This document shows positions 53,441-61,157 of a stretch of DNA of 64,000 bases, piece by piece. Origin of the DNA: Bacillota bacterium (GTDB lineage Bacteria; Bacillota; Clostridia; Acetivibrionales; JAEZXR01). Position 1 is the stretch's first letter. Every line of letters begins with the position of its first letter. A program made the position numbers and the translations under genes. The notes under the pieces were generated by a model that saw nothing but the letters and a program-made list of their open reading frames with translations, did not search any database and had not been told where the DNA came from. Where the stretch lies: NCBI GenBank assembly GCA_023419605.1, contig JAEZXR010000130.1:186001-250000 (forward strand), in the 5' to 3' direction.

Positions 53441-54562
53441 ATGGATTTTAAAGAAATGCTTAAGGAAGTTCCGCAAAATCCTGGCATCTACAGGATGATC
53501 GATGTCCAGGGGAATATAATCTATGTCGGTAAGGCGAAAAACCTGAAGAACAGGGTGTCCCAATATTTTAGAAGCCAAAAGGACAGAGCGCCGAAAGTCA
53601 CTGAAATGATAGAGAATATTCATACGTTCAATTATATGGTTACAGATACGGAATTGGATGCATTTGTTGAAGAATGCCGCCTCATTAAGAGGATAAAGCC
53701 CAGATATAACAAATTGATGAAGAGCTCTAGAAAGTATATCTATATAAAAATACCAGCTGAACAATATCCCAAGGTTATGATAGCCAATGAAAAAATTGAT
53801 GACGGTGCACTATATTTTGGCCCGCTTACCAGCCGGCATCGGGTGGAGACTACAGTACAATACCTGAATGATTTCTATCCTATACGTAAATGTACCAGTC
53901 CGGGATTGGTGAAGAGGGTGAGCGGCTGCCTGTTCCAGCAATTGGGGACTTGTGTGGGAGCTTGTACCGGGCAGGTAAGTCCTGAGGAATATAGGTTTCA
54001 TATCGAAAAAATCCGGCAGGTTTTGAATGGGAATGATAAGACGGCGGTTCAGGAACTCTGTGAAAGACTGGATGCAGCTGTTGAGAATCTCAAATTTGAA
54101 AAGGCTGCCCAATTCAGGGAGTATTATTTGGGCTTGCGCCATGTGATTGGAAAGCAGCAATTGGTTCAATCCTCAAGTAAAAATAGGAATATTTTTGCAG
54201 TCGAGTTTATTGATAATGAACGGGCTAAATTATTTCTTATTAAGGGCAACAAGCTTCTTTACAGAGAAGTGTTTACCCTCGTATCGGCAGATCGTATAGA
54301 GTTTATGCAGCATTTAAAACAGATTATCCGGGATACGTTTGTGACTAAGAAAAGCGATATGCGCAGATTGACACAGTATGACATCGATGAAGCCCAAATT
54401 ATCTACTCGTATCTGAAAAGGAATAGAAAGAGCATACTTAGTTTTTGGATACCGTCTACACGATTGAAAAGAGAAGCACCTGAATTGGATGATACGGTTA
54501 TGAAGATTATAAACCGGATTGCTTCCGGAAATCCGTCTGACGATGCCATAATAAAAACCTGA
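53441..54562 (+). CDS. Shortened UvrC-like GIY-YIG nuclease
   Basis: 373 residues from ATG 53441 (GGAG six bases before; an ATG at 53429 overlaps that site). It begins with the UvrC GIY-YIG domain (PGIYRMIDVQGNIIYVGKAKNLKNRVSQYF). UvrC-type linker motifs follow (FGPLTSRHRVETTVQYLNDFYPIRKC, a cysteine set with GCLFQQLGTCVGACTGQV) and a UVR-like segment (ENLKFEKAAQFREY). It ends about 150 residues later. The RNase H-like 5'-incision domain and helix-hairpin-helix motifs of ~600-residue UvrC are missing. It is a Cho-like or UvrC-paralogue nuclease expected to make only the 3' incision. It is not a damaged gene: the frame is intact with its own promoter. Confidence 0.82.
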   Translation: MDFKEMLKEVPQNPGIYRMIDVQGNIIYVGKAKNLKNRVSQYFRSQKDRAPKVTEMIENIHTFNYMVTDTELDAFVEECRLIKRIKPRYNKLMKSSRKYIYIKIPAEQYPKVMIANEKIDDGALYFGPLTSRHRVETTVQYLNDFYPIRKCTSPGLVKRVSGCLFQQLGTCVGACTGQVSPEEYRFHIEKIRQVLNGNDKTAVQELCERLDAAVENLKFEKAAQFREYYLGLRHVIGKQQLVQSSSKNRNIFAVEFIDNERAKLFLIKGNKLLYREVFTLVSADRIEFMQHLKQIIRDTFVTKKSDMRRLTQYDIDEAQIIYSYLKRNRKSILSFWIPSTRLKREAPELDDTVMKIINRIASGNPSDDAIIKT

Positions 54563-54613
54563 TATTATTTTGACAAAGAATCTGCTTTGTGATATATTGA
54601 ATTCAATTAAATA

Positions 54614-54702
54614 ATCAGGGGAGCTTGTGTGACAGGCTGAGAGGAAGTAAAAATAGCTTCGACCCTTATACCTGATTTGGATAATGCCAACGTAGGGAAA
54701 TT
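54614..54702 (+). ncRNA. TPP (THI-box) riboswitch
   Basis: All conserved THI-box parts are in order: CAGGGGAGC, then GGCTGAGAGG, GACCCTTATACCTGAT, GGATAATGCC and AACGTAGGGAA. Thiamin pyrophosphate binding to this leader controls expression of the downstream transport and salvage genes. A terminator follows before cytX. Confidence 0.95.
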
Positions 54703-54718
54703 ACATTAATGATTTTAA

Positions 54719-54755
54719 TGGGATATACCGCTTTGGTATGTCCCATATTTATTTT
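54719..54755 (+). terminator. TPP riboswitch expression-platform terminator
   Basis: Arms TGGGATATACC / GGTATGTCCCA (10 of 11 pairs) followed by TATTTATTTT, between the riboswitch and the cytX ribosome site. Confidence 0.8.
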
Positions 54756-54768
54756 GAGGAGAAAAATT

Positions 54769-55968
54769 ATGTCAAATGAGAAAACATCGGCACTCAGCGG
54801 CGGATTGCTGTGGTTTGGTGCCGCAGTATCCATTGCTGAGATACTGACAGGAGTCCTAATTGCACCGCTTGGTTTTACACAAGGGATTGTGGCAATAATT
54901 TCAGGTCATGTTATAGGGTGTACCTTACTGTATTTTGCGGGGCTTATCGGCGCCAACAGTGGAATGTATGCGATGGAGTCCAGTAGAATTTCCTTTGGCA
55001 GGCAGGGCTCTTATATTTTTTCCGTACTTAACATTCTGCAACTTATCGGATGGACGGCTGTGATGATTATAGGCGCTGCAAAAGCCATGAGCACCCTCTC
55101 CAAATCCGTTATGGGTTTTGAGAGTACCCTTTTCTGGTGTGCTTTTGTGGGTGGCCTAATCATTATTTGGATATCCGTAGGGATGAAAAACCTGGGCAAA
55201 GTAAACATATTTGCTGTAGGAGGACTCTTTGTTCTGACAATTTTATTAAGTACAGTAGTTTTTAAATCATCCTCCGTCAGTACCCATACCGGGCTCATAA
55301 GCTTCGGTATGGCCGTTGAGCTTTCCGTAGCAATGCCCTTATCGTGGCTTCCACTCATATCCGACTATACACGGAATGCCAAAAAACCCAAACTCACTAC
55401 ACTGGTCAGTTCTCTTTCCTATTTTGTCGGAAGCAGCTGGATGTACATCATCGGACTGGGGGCGGCCATTTATGCAGGAAACTCCGATATTGCACAGATT
55501 CTAATGAGTGCGGGGCTTAGTGTTGCAGCCATGATCATTGTGATCATGTCAACGGTCACTACTACCTTTTTGGATGTTTACTCCGCGGGAGCAAGCTTTA
55601 CAAATATAAGTAAAAGAGTAAGTGAAAAGTGGGCGGCCATTATTGTTTGCATTATTGGAATACTGATCGCCATGTTTACACCCATTGAACAGTATCAAAA
55701 CTTTTTATATTTAATCGGCTCCGCTTTTGCTCCAATGACGGCTATTTTATTGACCGACTATTTTATTCTTAAGCGGACAGAGACAAAGCAAACCCTGAAT
55801 ATAACAAATATAATTTTGTGGGTCATCGGCTTTATTATCTACAGGGTATTTTTATCAATTGATACTGTTGCAGGCAGCACGCTGCCCGTGATGGTTATTA
55901 TAAGCTTATTATGCATATTGATGAATGGAGGAAGAAACTTATGTTTGAAAAAATCCTGGAAAATGTAA
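54769..55968 (+). CDS. cytX: Putative hydroxymethylpyrimidine transporter CytX (NCS1 family)
   Basis: 399 residues with about twelve hydrophobic helices. NCS1-family features include GGLLWFGAAVSIAEILTGVLI, GHVIGCTLLYFAG, SMAVELSVAMPLSWLPLISDYTR and SAFAPMTAILLTDYFI. Placement directly behind a TPP riboswitch and ahead of thiM-thiE-thiD identifies the thiamin-linked CytX group, thought to import the HMP pyrimidine precursor. GAGGAG lies before ATG 54769. The frame to 54709 lies in the terminator region and is not used. Confidence 0.9.
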   Translation: MSNEKTSALSGGLLWFGAAVSIAEILTGVLIAPLGFTQGIVAIISGHVIGCTLLYFAGLIGANSGMYAMESSRISFGRQGSYIFSVLNILQLIGWTAVMIIGAAKAMSTLSKSVMGFESTLFWCAFVGGLIIIWISVGMKNLGKVNIFAVGGLFVLTILLSTVVFKSSSVSTHTGLISFGMAVELSVAMPLSWLPLISDYTRNAKKPKLTTLVSSLSYFVGSSWMYIIGLGAAIYAGNSDIAQILMSAGLSVAAMIIVIMSTVTTTFLDVYSAGASFTNISKRVSEKWAAIIVCIIGILIAMFTPIEQYQNFLYLIGSAFAPMTAILLTDYFILKRTETKQTLNITNIILWVIGFIIYRVFLSIDTVAGSTLPVMVIISLLCILMNGGRNLCLKKSWKM

Positions 55969-56765
55969 CATCTAAAACACCCCTTGTGCATTCCATCACA
56001 AATTATGTAACGGTGAATGATTGTGCCAACATTATATTGGCCTGCGGCGGTTCTCCCATTATGGCGGACGACAGTAACGAGGTTGAAGAGATAACCTCTA
56101 TTTGCAATTCTCTGGTAATTAATATAGGCACATTGAACGAGAGAACCATCGCCTCTATGATAAAGGCGGGTAAAAAGGCAAATGAACTTGGCCATCCGGT
56201 AATTCTCGATCCTGTGGGTGCAGGCGCATCTACACTCAGGACCCAAACCGTTTTTGAACTTTTAAAGGAAGTAAAATTCTCCGTTATAAGGGGCAATATC
56301 TCTGAAATAAAGACAGTTTATCAAGGCAGTGGGACAACGAAAGGCGTTGATGCGAATGGGAATGATGCCGTTAACGACAGTAATAGTGACGAAGTCGTGA
56401 ATTTTGCAAAGGCGCTTAGTGTAAAAACCAATGCAGTCATTGCCATAACAGGCGCGATTGATATTGTAGCCCATAGGGAAAAAGCTTATCTAATAAAAAA
56501 CGGGCACCCCTTAATGTCAAAAGTCACTGGAACAGGCTGTATGCTAACAGCAGTAATCGGCAGCTTTTGCGGTGCAAATGATGAGGATATGCTGGATGCG
56601 ACAGCGGCAGCTGTTTGTGCTATGGGGCTTTGCGGAGAGCTGGCTTTTGAAAAAATGAAGGCAGTGGATGGTGGAACATCGACATTCAAAGCGTTGTTAA
56701 TAGATTCTATGAGCAAACTGAATCGTGAGATGTTTAACGGAGGTATAAAAATTGAAAGTAAATAA
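55941..56765 (+). CDS. thiM: Hydroxyethylthiazole kinase
   Basis: 274 residues from ATG 55941 (GGAGG before it), overlapping the 3' end of cytX by 28 bases. Ribokinase-like signatures: PLVHSITNYVTVNDCANIILACGGSPIMADD, HPVILDPVGAGASTLR, SVIRGNISEIKTV and the catalytic VTGTGCMLTAVIGSF. It phosphorylates the thiazole moiety for thiamin salvage. Part of the riboswitch-controlled operon. Confidence 0.95.
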   Translation: MFEKILENVTSKTPLVHSITNYVTVNDCANIILACGGSPIMADDSNEVEEITSICNSLVINIGTLNERTIASMIKAGKKANELGHPVILDPVGAGASTLRTQTVFELLKEVKFSVIRGNISEIKTVYQGSGTTKGVDANGNDAVNDSNSDEVVNFAKALSVKTNAVIAITGAIDIVAHREKAYLIKNGHPLMSKVTGTGCMLTAVIGSFCGANDEDMLDATAAAVCAMGLCGELAFEKMKAVDGGTSTFKALLIDSMSKLNREMFNGGIKIESK

Positions 56766-57387
56766 TCATGCGATGCTTTTATATATTGTGACGGATCGAA
56801 CCTGGCTCGGAGAGAATAGTCTTATTGACCAGGTTGAGGATGCAATCAAAGCAGGAGCAACCTTTGTACAGCTCCGTGAGAAAAATATAAGCTTTGATGA
56901 ATTTGTACTTGAAGCTGTGCAGCTTAAAAAGCTAACAGATCAATATGGGATCCCTTTTGTGGTTAATGACAATGTAGAGGTTGCCTTGGCTGCCAATGCC
57001 GATGGGGTCCATGTGGGGCAAAGTGACAGGGACGCAAGGGATGTAAGAGCCTTAATCGGTAAGGATAAAATTATGGGTGTATCTGCCGTGACCGTAGAAC
57101 AGGCTGTATTGGCAGAGCAAAGCGGTGCGGATTATATTGGCGTTGGGGCTGTGTTTGCTACTTCAACAAAGAAGGACGCAGATGTTGTATCTTTGGAAAC
57201 ACTGAAAAAGATCTGTGAAGCAGTTTCAATTCCTGTTGTGGCCATCGGGGGAATTTGTGAAGAAAACATTTTGCAGCTTAAAGGCAGCGGTGTTGACGGT
57301 GTGGCTGTAATATCCGCGGTTTTTGCAAAACCTGATATATACCAGGCAGCAAAAGATTTACGCAGATTAGCAGAACAGATACTATAA
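56752..57387 (+). CDS. thiE: Thiamin-phosphate synthase
   Basis: 211 residues from TTG 56752 with GGAGGT eight bases upstream, overlapping thiM by 14 bases. TIM-barrel motifs of ThiE: LYIVTDRTWLG, GATFVQLREKNI, PFVVNDNVEVALAANADGVHVGQSD, ADYIGVGAVFATSTKKDA and PVVAIGGICEENI. It joins HMP-pyrophosphate with thiazole phosphate to give thiamin phosphate. Confidence 0.95.
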   Translation: MKVNNHAMLLYIVTDRTWLGENSLIDQVEDAIKAGATFVQLREKNISFDEFVLEAVQLKKLTDQYGIPFVVNDNVEVALAANADGVHVGQSDRDARDVRALIGKDKIMGVSAVTVEQAVLAEQSGADYIGVGAVFATSTKKDADVVSLETLKKICEAVSIPVVAIGGICEENILQLKGSGVDGVAVISAVFAKPDIYQAAKDLRRLAEQIL

Positions 57388-57412
57388 ATCGATGTGTAAA
57401 AAGGGTGTGTTT

Positions 57413-58198
57413 ATGATGAAAAGAGTTTTAACAATTGCCGGCTCGGATTGCAGTGGAGGAGCTGGTATACAAGCGGATATTAAAACAATCACTGCCCATA
57501 AAATGTATGCAATGAGTGCAATCACTGCTTTAACTGCACAAAATACTACAGGAGTTTATGGTGTTTTGGAGGCTTCTCCCGAGTTTGTAGGGCAGCAAAT
57601 TGATTGCATATTTACCGACATCTACCCGGATGCAATAAAAATAGGCATGGTATCTTCCATCGAGATTATCGAAGTGATTGCAGAAAAGCTTATGGAGTAT
57701 GAAGCCAAAAACATTGTGGTGGATCCCGTTATGTTTTCTACCAGCGGACATGCGCTGCTCAGCAGGAATGCCATGGATGCGCTTATAAACAAATTATTGC
57801 CTCTTGGGTGTATTATTACTCCCAACATTTCTGAAGCTGAAAGCTTGTGTGGGTTTAAAATTGAAAATGCTGCGGATATGATAAAATCTGCCGAAAATAT
57901 CTCAAAGATCCTTAAGGGCTGCGTGCTCATCAAAGGCGGCCATTTGACGGATCGCGCGGATGATTTGCTGTATGCGAAGGGAAAGACTCTTTGGTTTAAA
58001 GGAGAAAAAATTAATAACTCCAATACACATGGAACAGGATGTACTCTTTCGTCTGCAATTGCCTGCAACCTTGCAAAGGGTTTTGACATAGAAGAGAGTG
58101 TAAAAAACGCCAAAGCCTATATTACGGGGGCATTAAAAGCGAATCTTGACTTGGGAAAAGGACGTGGGCCGCTAAATCATTGCTTTGACTTATTTTAA
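57413..58198 (+). CDS. thiD: Hydroxymethylpyrimidine (phosphate) kinase
   Basis: 261 residues. Motifs: VLTIAGSDCSGGAGIQADIKTI, TALTAQNTTGV, IVVDPVMFSTSGHALL, ITPNISEAESLCG, GCVLIKGGH and the catalytic NTHGTGCTLSSAIA. It phosphorylates HMP twice to the pyrophosphate used by ThiE. The start is taken as ATG 57413 with AAAAAGGG seven bases before; ATG 57416 is equally possible. It is the last gene of the operon, and its stop codon begins a 32-bp hairpin. Confidence 0.94.
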   Translation: MMKRVLTIAGSDCSGGAGIQADIKTITAHKMYAMSAITALTAQNTTGVYGVLEASPEFVGQQIDCIFTDIYPDAIKIGMVSSIEIIEVIAEKLMEYEAKNIVVDPVMFSTSGHALLSRNAMDALINKLLPLGCIITPNISEAESLCGFKIENAADMIKSAENISKILKGCVLIKGGHLTDRADDLLYAKGKTLWFKGEKINNSNTHGTGCTLSSAIACNLAKGFDIEESVKNAKAYITGALKANLDLGKGRGPLNHCFDLF

Positions 58199-58266
58199 TA
58201 AGCTTTCACCAGATAAAAAAATCACCTCAAATCCGGTGATTTTTTTATCTGGTGAAAGCTTATTAA
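58195..58266 (+). terminator. Exceptionally long perfect hairpin terminator
   Basis: Two perfect 32-base arms (58195-58226, 58235-58266) with an eight-base loop. It starts within the thiD stop codon. A7 and T7 tracts flank the GC tip ATCACC/GGTGAT, so it could work on both strands. Confidence 0.93.
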
Positions 58267-58490
58267 TGCCGATATATGTATAGTAATGAATCCTACAGAA
58301 GAAGGATAATAGGAAGCTCTCTTGCTGGATAGAGGAGAAATATGTAAAAAAATAGCAACAAAATGTTGCGTTTTATGGTATTCTATTATAAAATTATATA
58401 TGATGAGCAAGATAGGGCTATAAAACTCCTGGATTACTATGGAGGATGTAGAACTAAATTTGCTAGTATATCACATTTAGAGGAAGTACA

Positions 58491-59012
58491 ATGAAATTAT
58501 TAGCGCACAGAGACAAATATGGAGAAATAGACTACTACATTGGTAGAAAGAGCCACCAGATCATTAAGATATATGAGGCAAGTAGTACGAGTGTATATTA
58601 CACGGTTTCATACCAGCGGGAGGAAATCTATACTTCGCTCTCTGACCGCCTGGTTTTTGAATCCGTCGAAGCCGCTGCGGCCGGAGCGCAGGAGTGGGTA
58701 GATACAAAGAGTCCTGTTACTCTGGAAAGGCTGAAGGAAATTGAAGAAGAAAATGAACGTGTGAACAGGATCAGAGAGCAGCTCAGGAAGAAAAGCGAGA
58801 AAAGACCGGCAGCGAAGAGAGAAGTTCCGCCGGAGGTTATCGAAAGGCGAAAGATCTGGAGGAAAGTGAAGAGGAAGATTAACCGATGGAATCACAGCCA
58901 TGATAAAGAACTGGTGTATGAGGTATTGAGAGCGGTTGTCGAGGAAATGGGGGAGGAGAAAAGGAAGGAAACGGAAAACAAAAAAGAACATCTTCCGGAT
59001 TCTGCTGAATAA
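58491..59012 (+). CDS. Hypothetical protein with basic, helical C-terminal half
   Basis: 173 residues. N-terminal ~65 residues are beta-rich (LAHRDKYGEIDYYIGRKSHQIIKIYEAS), and the rest is a long charged helix with many K/R/E and a KRKINRW segment. GAGGAAG lies before the ATG. Unknown family; no signal or membrane segment. It is followed by a run of small ORFs, which may be co-transcribed. Confidence 0.6.
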   Translation: MKLLAHRDKYGEIDYYIGRKSHQIIKIYEASSTSVYYTVSYQREEIYTSLSDRLVFESVEAAAAGAQEWVDTKSPVTLERLKEIEEENERVNRIREQLRKKSEKRPAAKREVPPEVIERRKIWRKVKRKINRWNHSHDKELVYEVLRAVVEEMGEEKRKETENKKEHLPDSAE

Positions 59013-59117
59013 GCGCCTTTTTAAATGCTGTTTCCGATGGGCAAAGAATCAAAAAGGCTATAAATAAGTCCGTATAATGTCCAAGCAATCCCCAATACAT
59101 TAGTATGGGGTGAAAAA

Positions 59118-59363
59118 ATGCCAAATGTAGTTGTGATCCGTCCTGAGATTTCTGACCAGGAAAGAGAAAAAAGAATTGAAGAAATAGAAAGCATTTTATC
59201 TAAAATCCTTAAAACACCTGTAAAGTTGGTGGATAAAACACCAAAGGAGGATTTGGATAATGAGCTGTGTGATAGAGTATGGCAGCCTAAAAGGAAAGGT
59301 AAAAAGCATTTGGAAGGAAATATAGGGAGGAAGGCCGATCCAGCTGCAAGTGGCAGAAGCTGA
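59118..59363 (+). CDS. Small hypothetical protein (81 residues)
   Basis: MPNVVVIRPEISDQEREKRI then IEEIESILSKIL, with GGGGTGAAAAA before the ATG. The first ~45 residues look like a real folded helical protein. The last ~30, in a frame that overlaps the next small ORF, are basic and may be out-of-family. Unrecognised. Confidence 0.5.
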   Translation: MPNVVVIRPEISDQEREKRIEEIESILSKILKTPVKLVDKTPKEDLDNELCDRVWQPKRKGKKHLEGNIGRKADPAASGRS

Positions 59364-59505
59364 GCGTGAGAAGCTGGGAATTTGCTTCCTGTTAGAAAAA
59401 AATTGGACAATCCCGAAAGAAAGGGGCTTTGCAATAGAGCACGTACGGAAGGGCTTTATTATATTTGTGCAAGGTGAAAACAAAAACTTTTCCATGTTGA
59501 ATTAA
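59260..59505 (+). pseudogene. Small gene interrupted by an in-frame stop
   Basis: ATG 59260 has a strong AAAGGAGG nine bases upstream and opens MSCVIEYGSLKGKVKSIW, but TAG at 59323 interrupts it. The same frame then continues with RPIQLQVAEAEREKLGICFLL and RGFAIEHVRKGFIIFVQ to a TAA at 59503. The two parts together would make an ~81-residue protein. Either a nonsense mutation, two short genes, or (least likely) readthrough. Confidence 0.4.
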
Positions 59506-59520
59506 CTAAGGAGGACTTCG

Positions 59521-59619
59521 GTGCTTATCCGTTTTATCCTGCACATTAGGGGTATCAGAATACATAGGGAGTACTCTGGAAACGGGAGCAGCCGTATGCT
59601 ATGGGTCCTGAGAATATAG
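59521..59619 (+). CDS. Possible 32-residue basic peptide
   Basis: GTG 59521 with AAGGAGG seven bases before; product VLIRFILHIRGIRIHREYSG and on to RMLWVLRI. It ends one base before a strong terminator hairpin. Size, ribosome site and position support expression; sequence unrecognised. Confidence 0.35.
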   Translation: MLIRFILHIRGIRIHREYSGNGSSRMLWVLRI

Positions 59620-59620
59620 T

Positions 59621-59659
59621 AAAAGTCCCATGCGAAACATTGGAAGCATGGGACTTTTT
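59621..59659. terminator. Bidirectional terminator
   Basis: Perfect 13-bp stem AAAAGTCCCATGC / GCATGGGACTTTT between convergent genes, with T-tracts on both strands. Confidence 0.85.
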
Positions 59660-59660
59660 G

Positions 59661-60170
59661 CTATTCCTTAACAAGGATTTTAGTAACCTCTGCAATATAT
59701 AGTGTGTGATGATCGATATCCGGATACCATTTTTCGTTTAACTCTTGCGCTATGAAGCATTCTGGCTTATACTCCTGCGCATACAACTTTTTGCAGAAAA
59801 TTGCCATATTTGCTTCTTGAAAATACGGAGTTTCATCTGTATGGAGAACAGTCAGCTCCGATTTTTGAATTTTATCTTCGTCTCTGCCCGATACAGTTCC
59901 GATATAACCTAACTGTTTTTTGAAACTGGGATCAAAAAAAGTAAGTGAAAAGGTGTCGGAATGATCAACAAACTCCTTGGTGTAACGATGCGGACGGATA
60001 ACTATATAAGCTACATTTTTTCCCCACATTACGCCGAAGCCACCCCAGGAGGCGGTCATTGTATTTACTTTTCCGTCCTTTTCAGCAGTAATGAGCATCC
60101 AATCCTTACCTATAAGCTTGAAGGGACTTTGCTCAAATTGTTCCGGCATGATTTCATTAAAACTAGACAT
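59661..60170 (-). CDS. Flavin reductase-like (FMN-binding split barrel) protein
   Basis: 169 residues. MLITAEKDGKVNTMTASWGGFGVMWGKNVAYIVIRPHRYTKEFVD is the FMN-binding core of the flavoredoxin/flavin reductase family, followed by SLTFFDPSFKKQLGYIGTVSGRDEDKI. AAGGAG lies before the ATG. It diverges from an HxlR regulator gene over a probable operator, so it is the likely target. It may reduce flavins or act as a redox carrier. Confidence 0.88.
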   Translation of the reverse strand: MSSFNEIMPEQFEQSPFKLIGKDWMLITAEKDGKVNTMTASWGGFGVMWGKNVAYIVIRPHRYTKEFVDHSDTFSLTFFDPSFKKQLGYIGTVSGRDEDKIQKSELTVLHTDETPYFQEANMAIFCKKLYAQEYKPECFIAQELNEKWYPDIDHHTLYIAEVTKILVKE

Positions 60171-60248
60171 GGTTTTCGCTCCTTTACAATTGATTTTGCT
60201 TTACAGCTTTTCTATGACTGCATTATAATTTATGTATTCAATAAAGTA

Positions 60249-60275
60249 TAGTATGCACTTTATTGTAAAATACTA
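60249..60275. promoter_or_regulatory. Probable HxlR operator, copy 2
   Basis: TAGTATGCAC .. AAATACTA with perfect outer TAGTAT/ATACTA half-sites, 23 of 27 bases identical to the element at 36697-36723. It lies between the divergent flavin reductase and HxlR genes. Confidence 0.65.
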
Positions 60276-60296
60276 CCCAAAAGGAGAGTAATAGCA

Positions 60297-60620
60297 ATGT
60301 CTGAAGAAGATGAGGTTTATGCTGCGCCATTTGAGTATACGCTATCTTTAATCGGTGGGAAGTGGAAAATGGTTATTATGTTTTGGCTCTCAAAGCGCAA
60401 GGTTATGCGCTATGGTGAATTAAAGCGCTGTATAAATGGAGTTACACATAAAATGCTTAGCAGTCAATTAAAGGAGCTTGAAGCAGAGGATATTATTTTA
60501 CGCAAGGAATATCGTCAAATTCCGCCTAAGGTGGAATATTCACTATCGCAAAAAGGTCTTTCGCTTATGCCGATTTTAGAGGAAATGTGCAGTTGGGGAC
60601 ATTTACACATGGAAGAATAG
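60297..60620 (+). CDS. HxlR-family transcriptional regulator (second copy)
   Basis: 107 residues, same layout as the HxlR at 36751: FEYTLSLIGGKWKMVIMFWL, RYGELKRCINGVTHKMLSSQLKELE, IILRKEYRQIPPKVEYSLSQKGLSLMPIL. The N-terminal CPI cysteine of the other copy is APF here, so this one lacks that sensor residue and probably senses something else. AAAGGAGAG lies before the ATG. Confidence 0.9.
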   Translation: MSEEDEVYAAPFEYTLSLIGGKWKMVIMFWLSKRKVMRYGELKRCINGVTHKMLSSQLKELEAEDIILRKEYRQIPPKVEYSLSQKGLSLMPILEEMCSWGHLHMEE

Positions 60621-60650
60621 TAGCTTCCTGTTTTTTTATAAGATGTCGAG

Positions 60651-60676
60651 AAAGGGAATCCCAAGGGGTTCCCTTT
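60651..60676 (+). terminator. Hairpin after HxlR gene
   Basis: AAAGGGAA / TTCCCTTT stem with an inner CCC/GGGG. There is no T-tract after it, though TTTTTTT lies just before (60631-60637). Confidence 0.4.
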
Positions 60677-60984
60677 ACTATGTCCTATGGGTAAATAATC
60701 GGTAATCAGTATGCTTTCCAAAGAAAGGCCATTCAATGCAAGGGCCAATGATAATGCTTAATAACGGTGGATATCGATGCTAGATATGGATTCGACAACA
60801 AATTATTACATAAATAGTAGAATATGTGACATAAAATCATCGCTTATTGCCTCGTAAATGTCAAAACTGAACCATTTACGAGAACTCTTTACTATTGGGA
60901 ATGAAGCGACGATAGGAGATGTATTTGTTAAGTATTTACATTTATTCAGCTGTTTTATAGCAAAATTATGTAAAATTCCATCTA
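60677..60984. other. Non-coding gap upstream of the ECF promoter
   Basis: No supported ORF. A perfect 10-bp inverted repeat CTCGTAAATG / CATTTACGAG lies at 60851-60882, with a 12-base loop. Otherwise nothing clear. Confidence 0.35.
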
Positions 60985-61013
60985 TTGACATAATTCAACA
61001 TACGTGCTATCCT
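60985..61013 (+). promoter_or_regulatory. Promoter of the ECF transporter operon
   Basis: TTGACA (60985-60990), 17-base spacer, TATCCT (61008-61013). Transcription would start near 61020. Confidence 0.75.
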
Positions 61014-61020
61014 AAGGTAA

Positions 61021-61125
61021 GATGAGTTGAGAAGAGAATATGTTTGATGAGATGAGTGTGAAATTGCAATTTTCATAGTCCGGTTAACCCTGGCTATTTT
61101 TGTTTTATCCAATTCTCTGTTCTCA
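61021..61125 (+). promoter_or_regulatory. Attenuator-like leader with GAG repeats
   Basis: The leader begins with five GAG triplets in 61023-61056 (three spaced by two bases, then a gap, then two more). An imperfect stem with a T-tract follows (61075-61083 with 61089-61097, then TTTTGTTTT). Bases 61028-61039 can also pair with 61112-61125 downstream of that terminator. This is the arrangement of a transcription attenuator. TRAP-type protein binding or a small-molecule sensor are both possible. Confidence 0.5.
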
Positions 61126-61157
61126 GCCTTCAAAATTATTTTATGGAGGTTGTATTT

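Noticed and set aside
60677..61157. T-box leader for the ECF operon
   Set aside because: No AGGGTGGNACCGCG-type T-box sequence is present in the leader.
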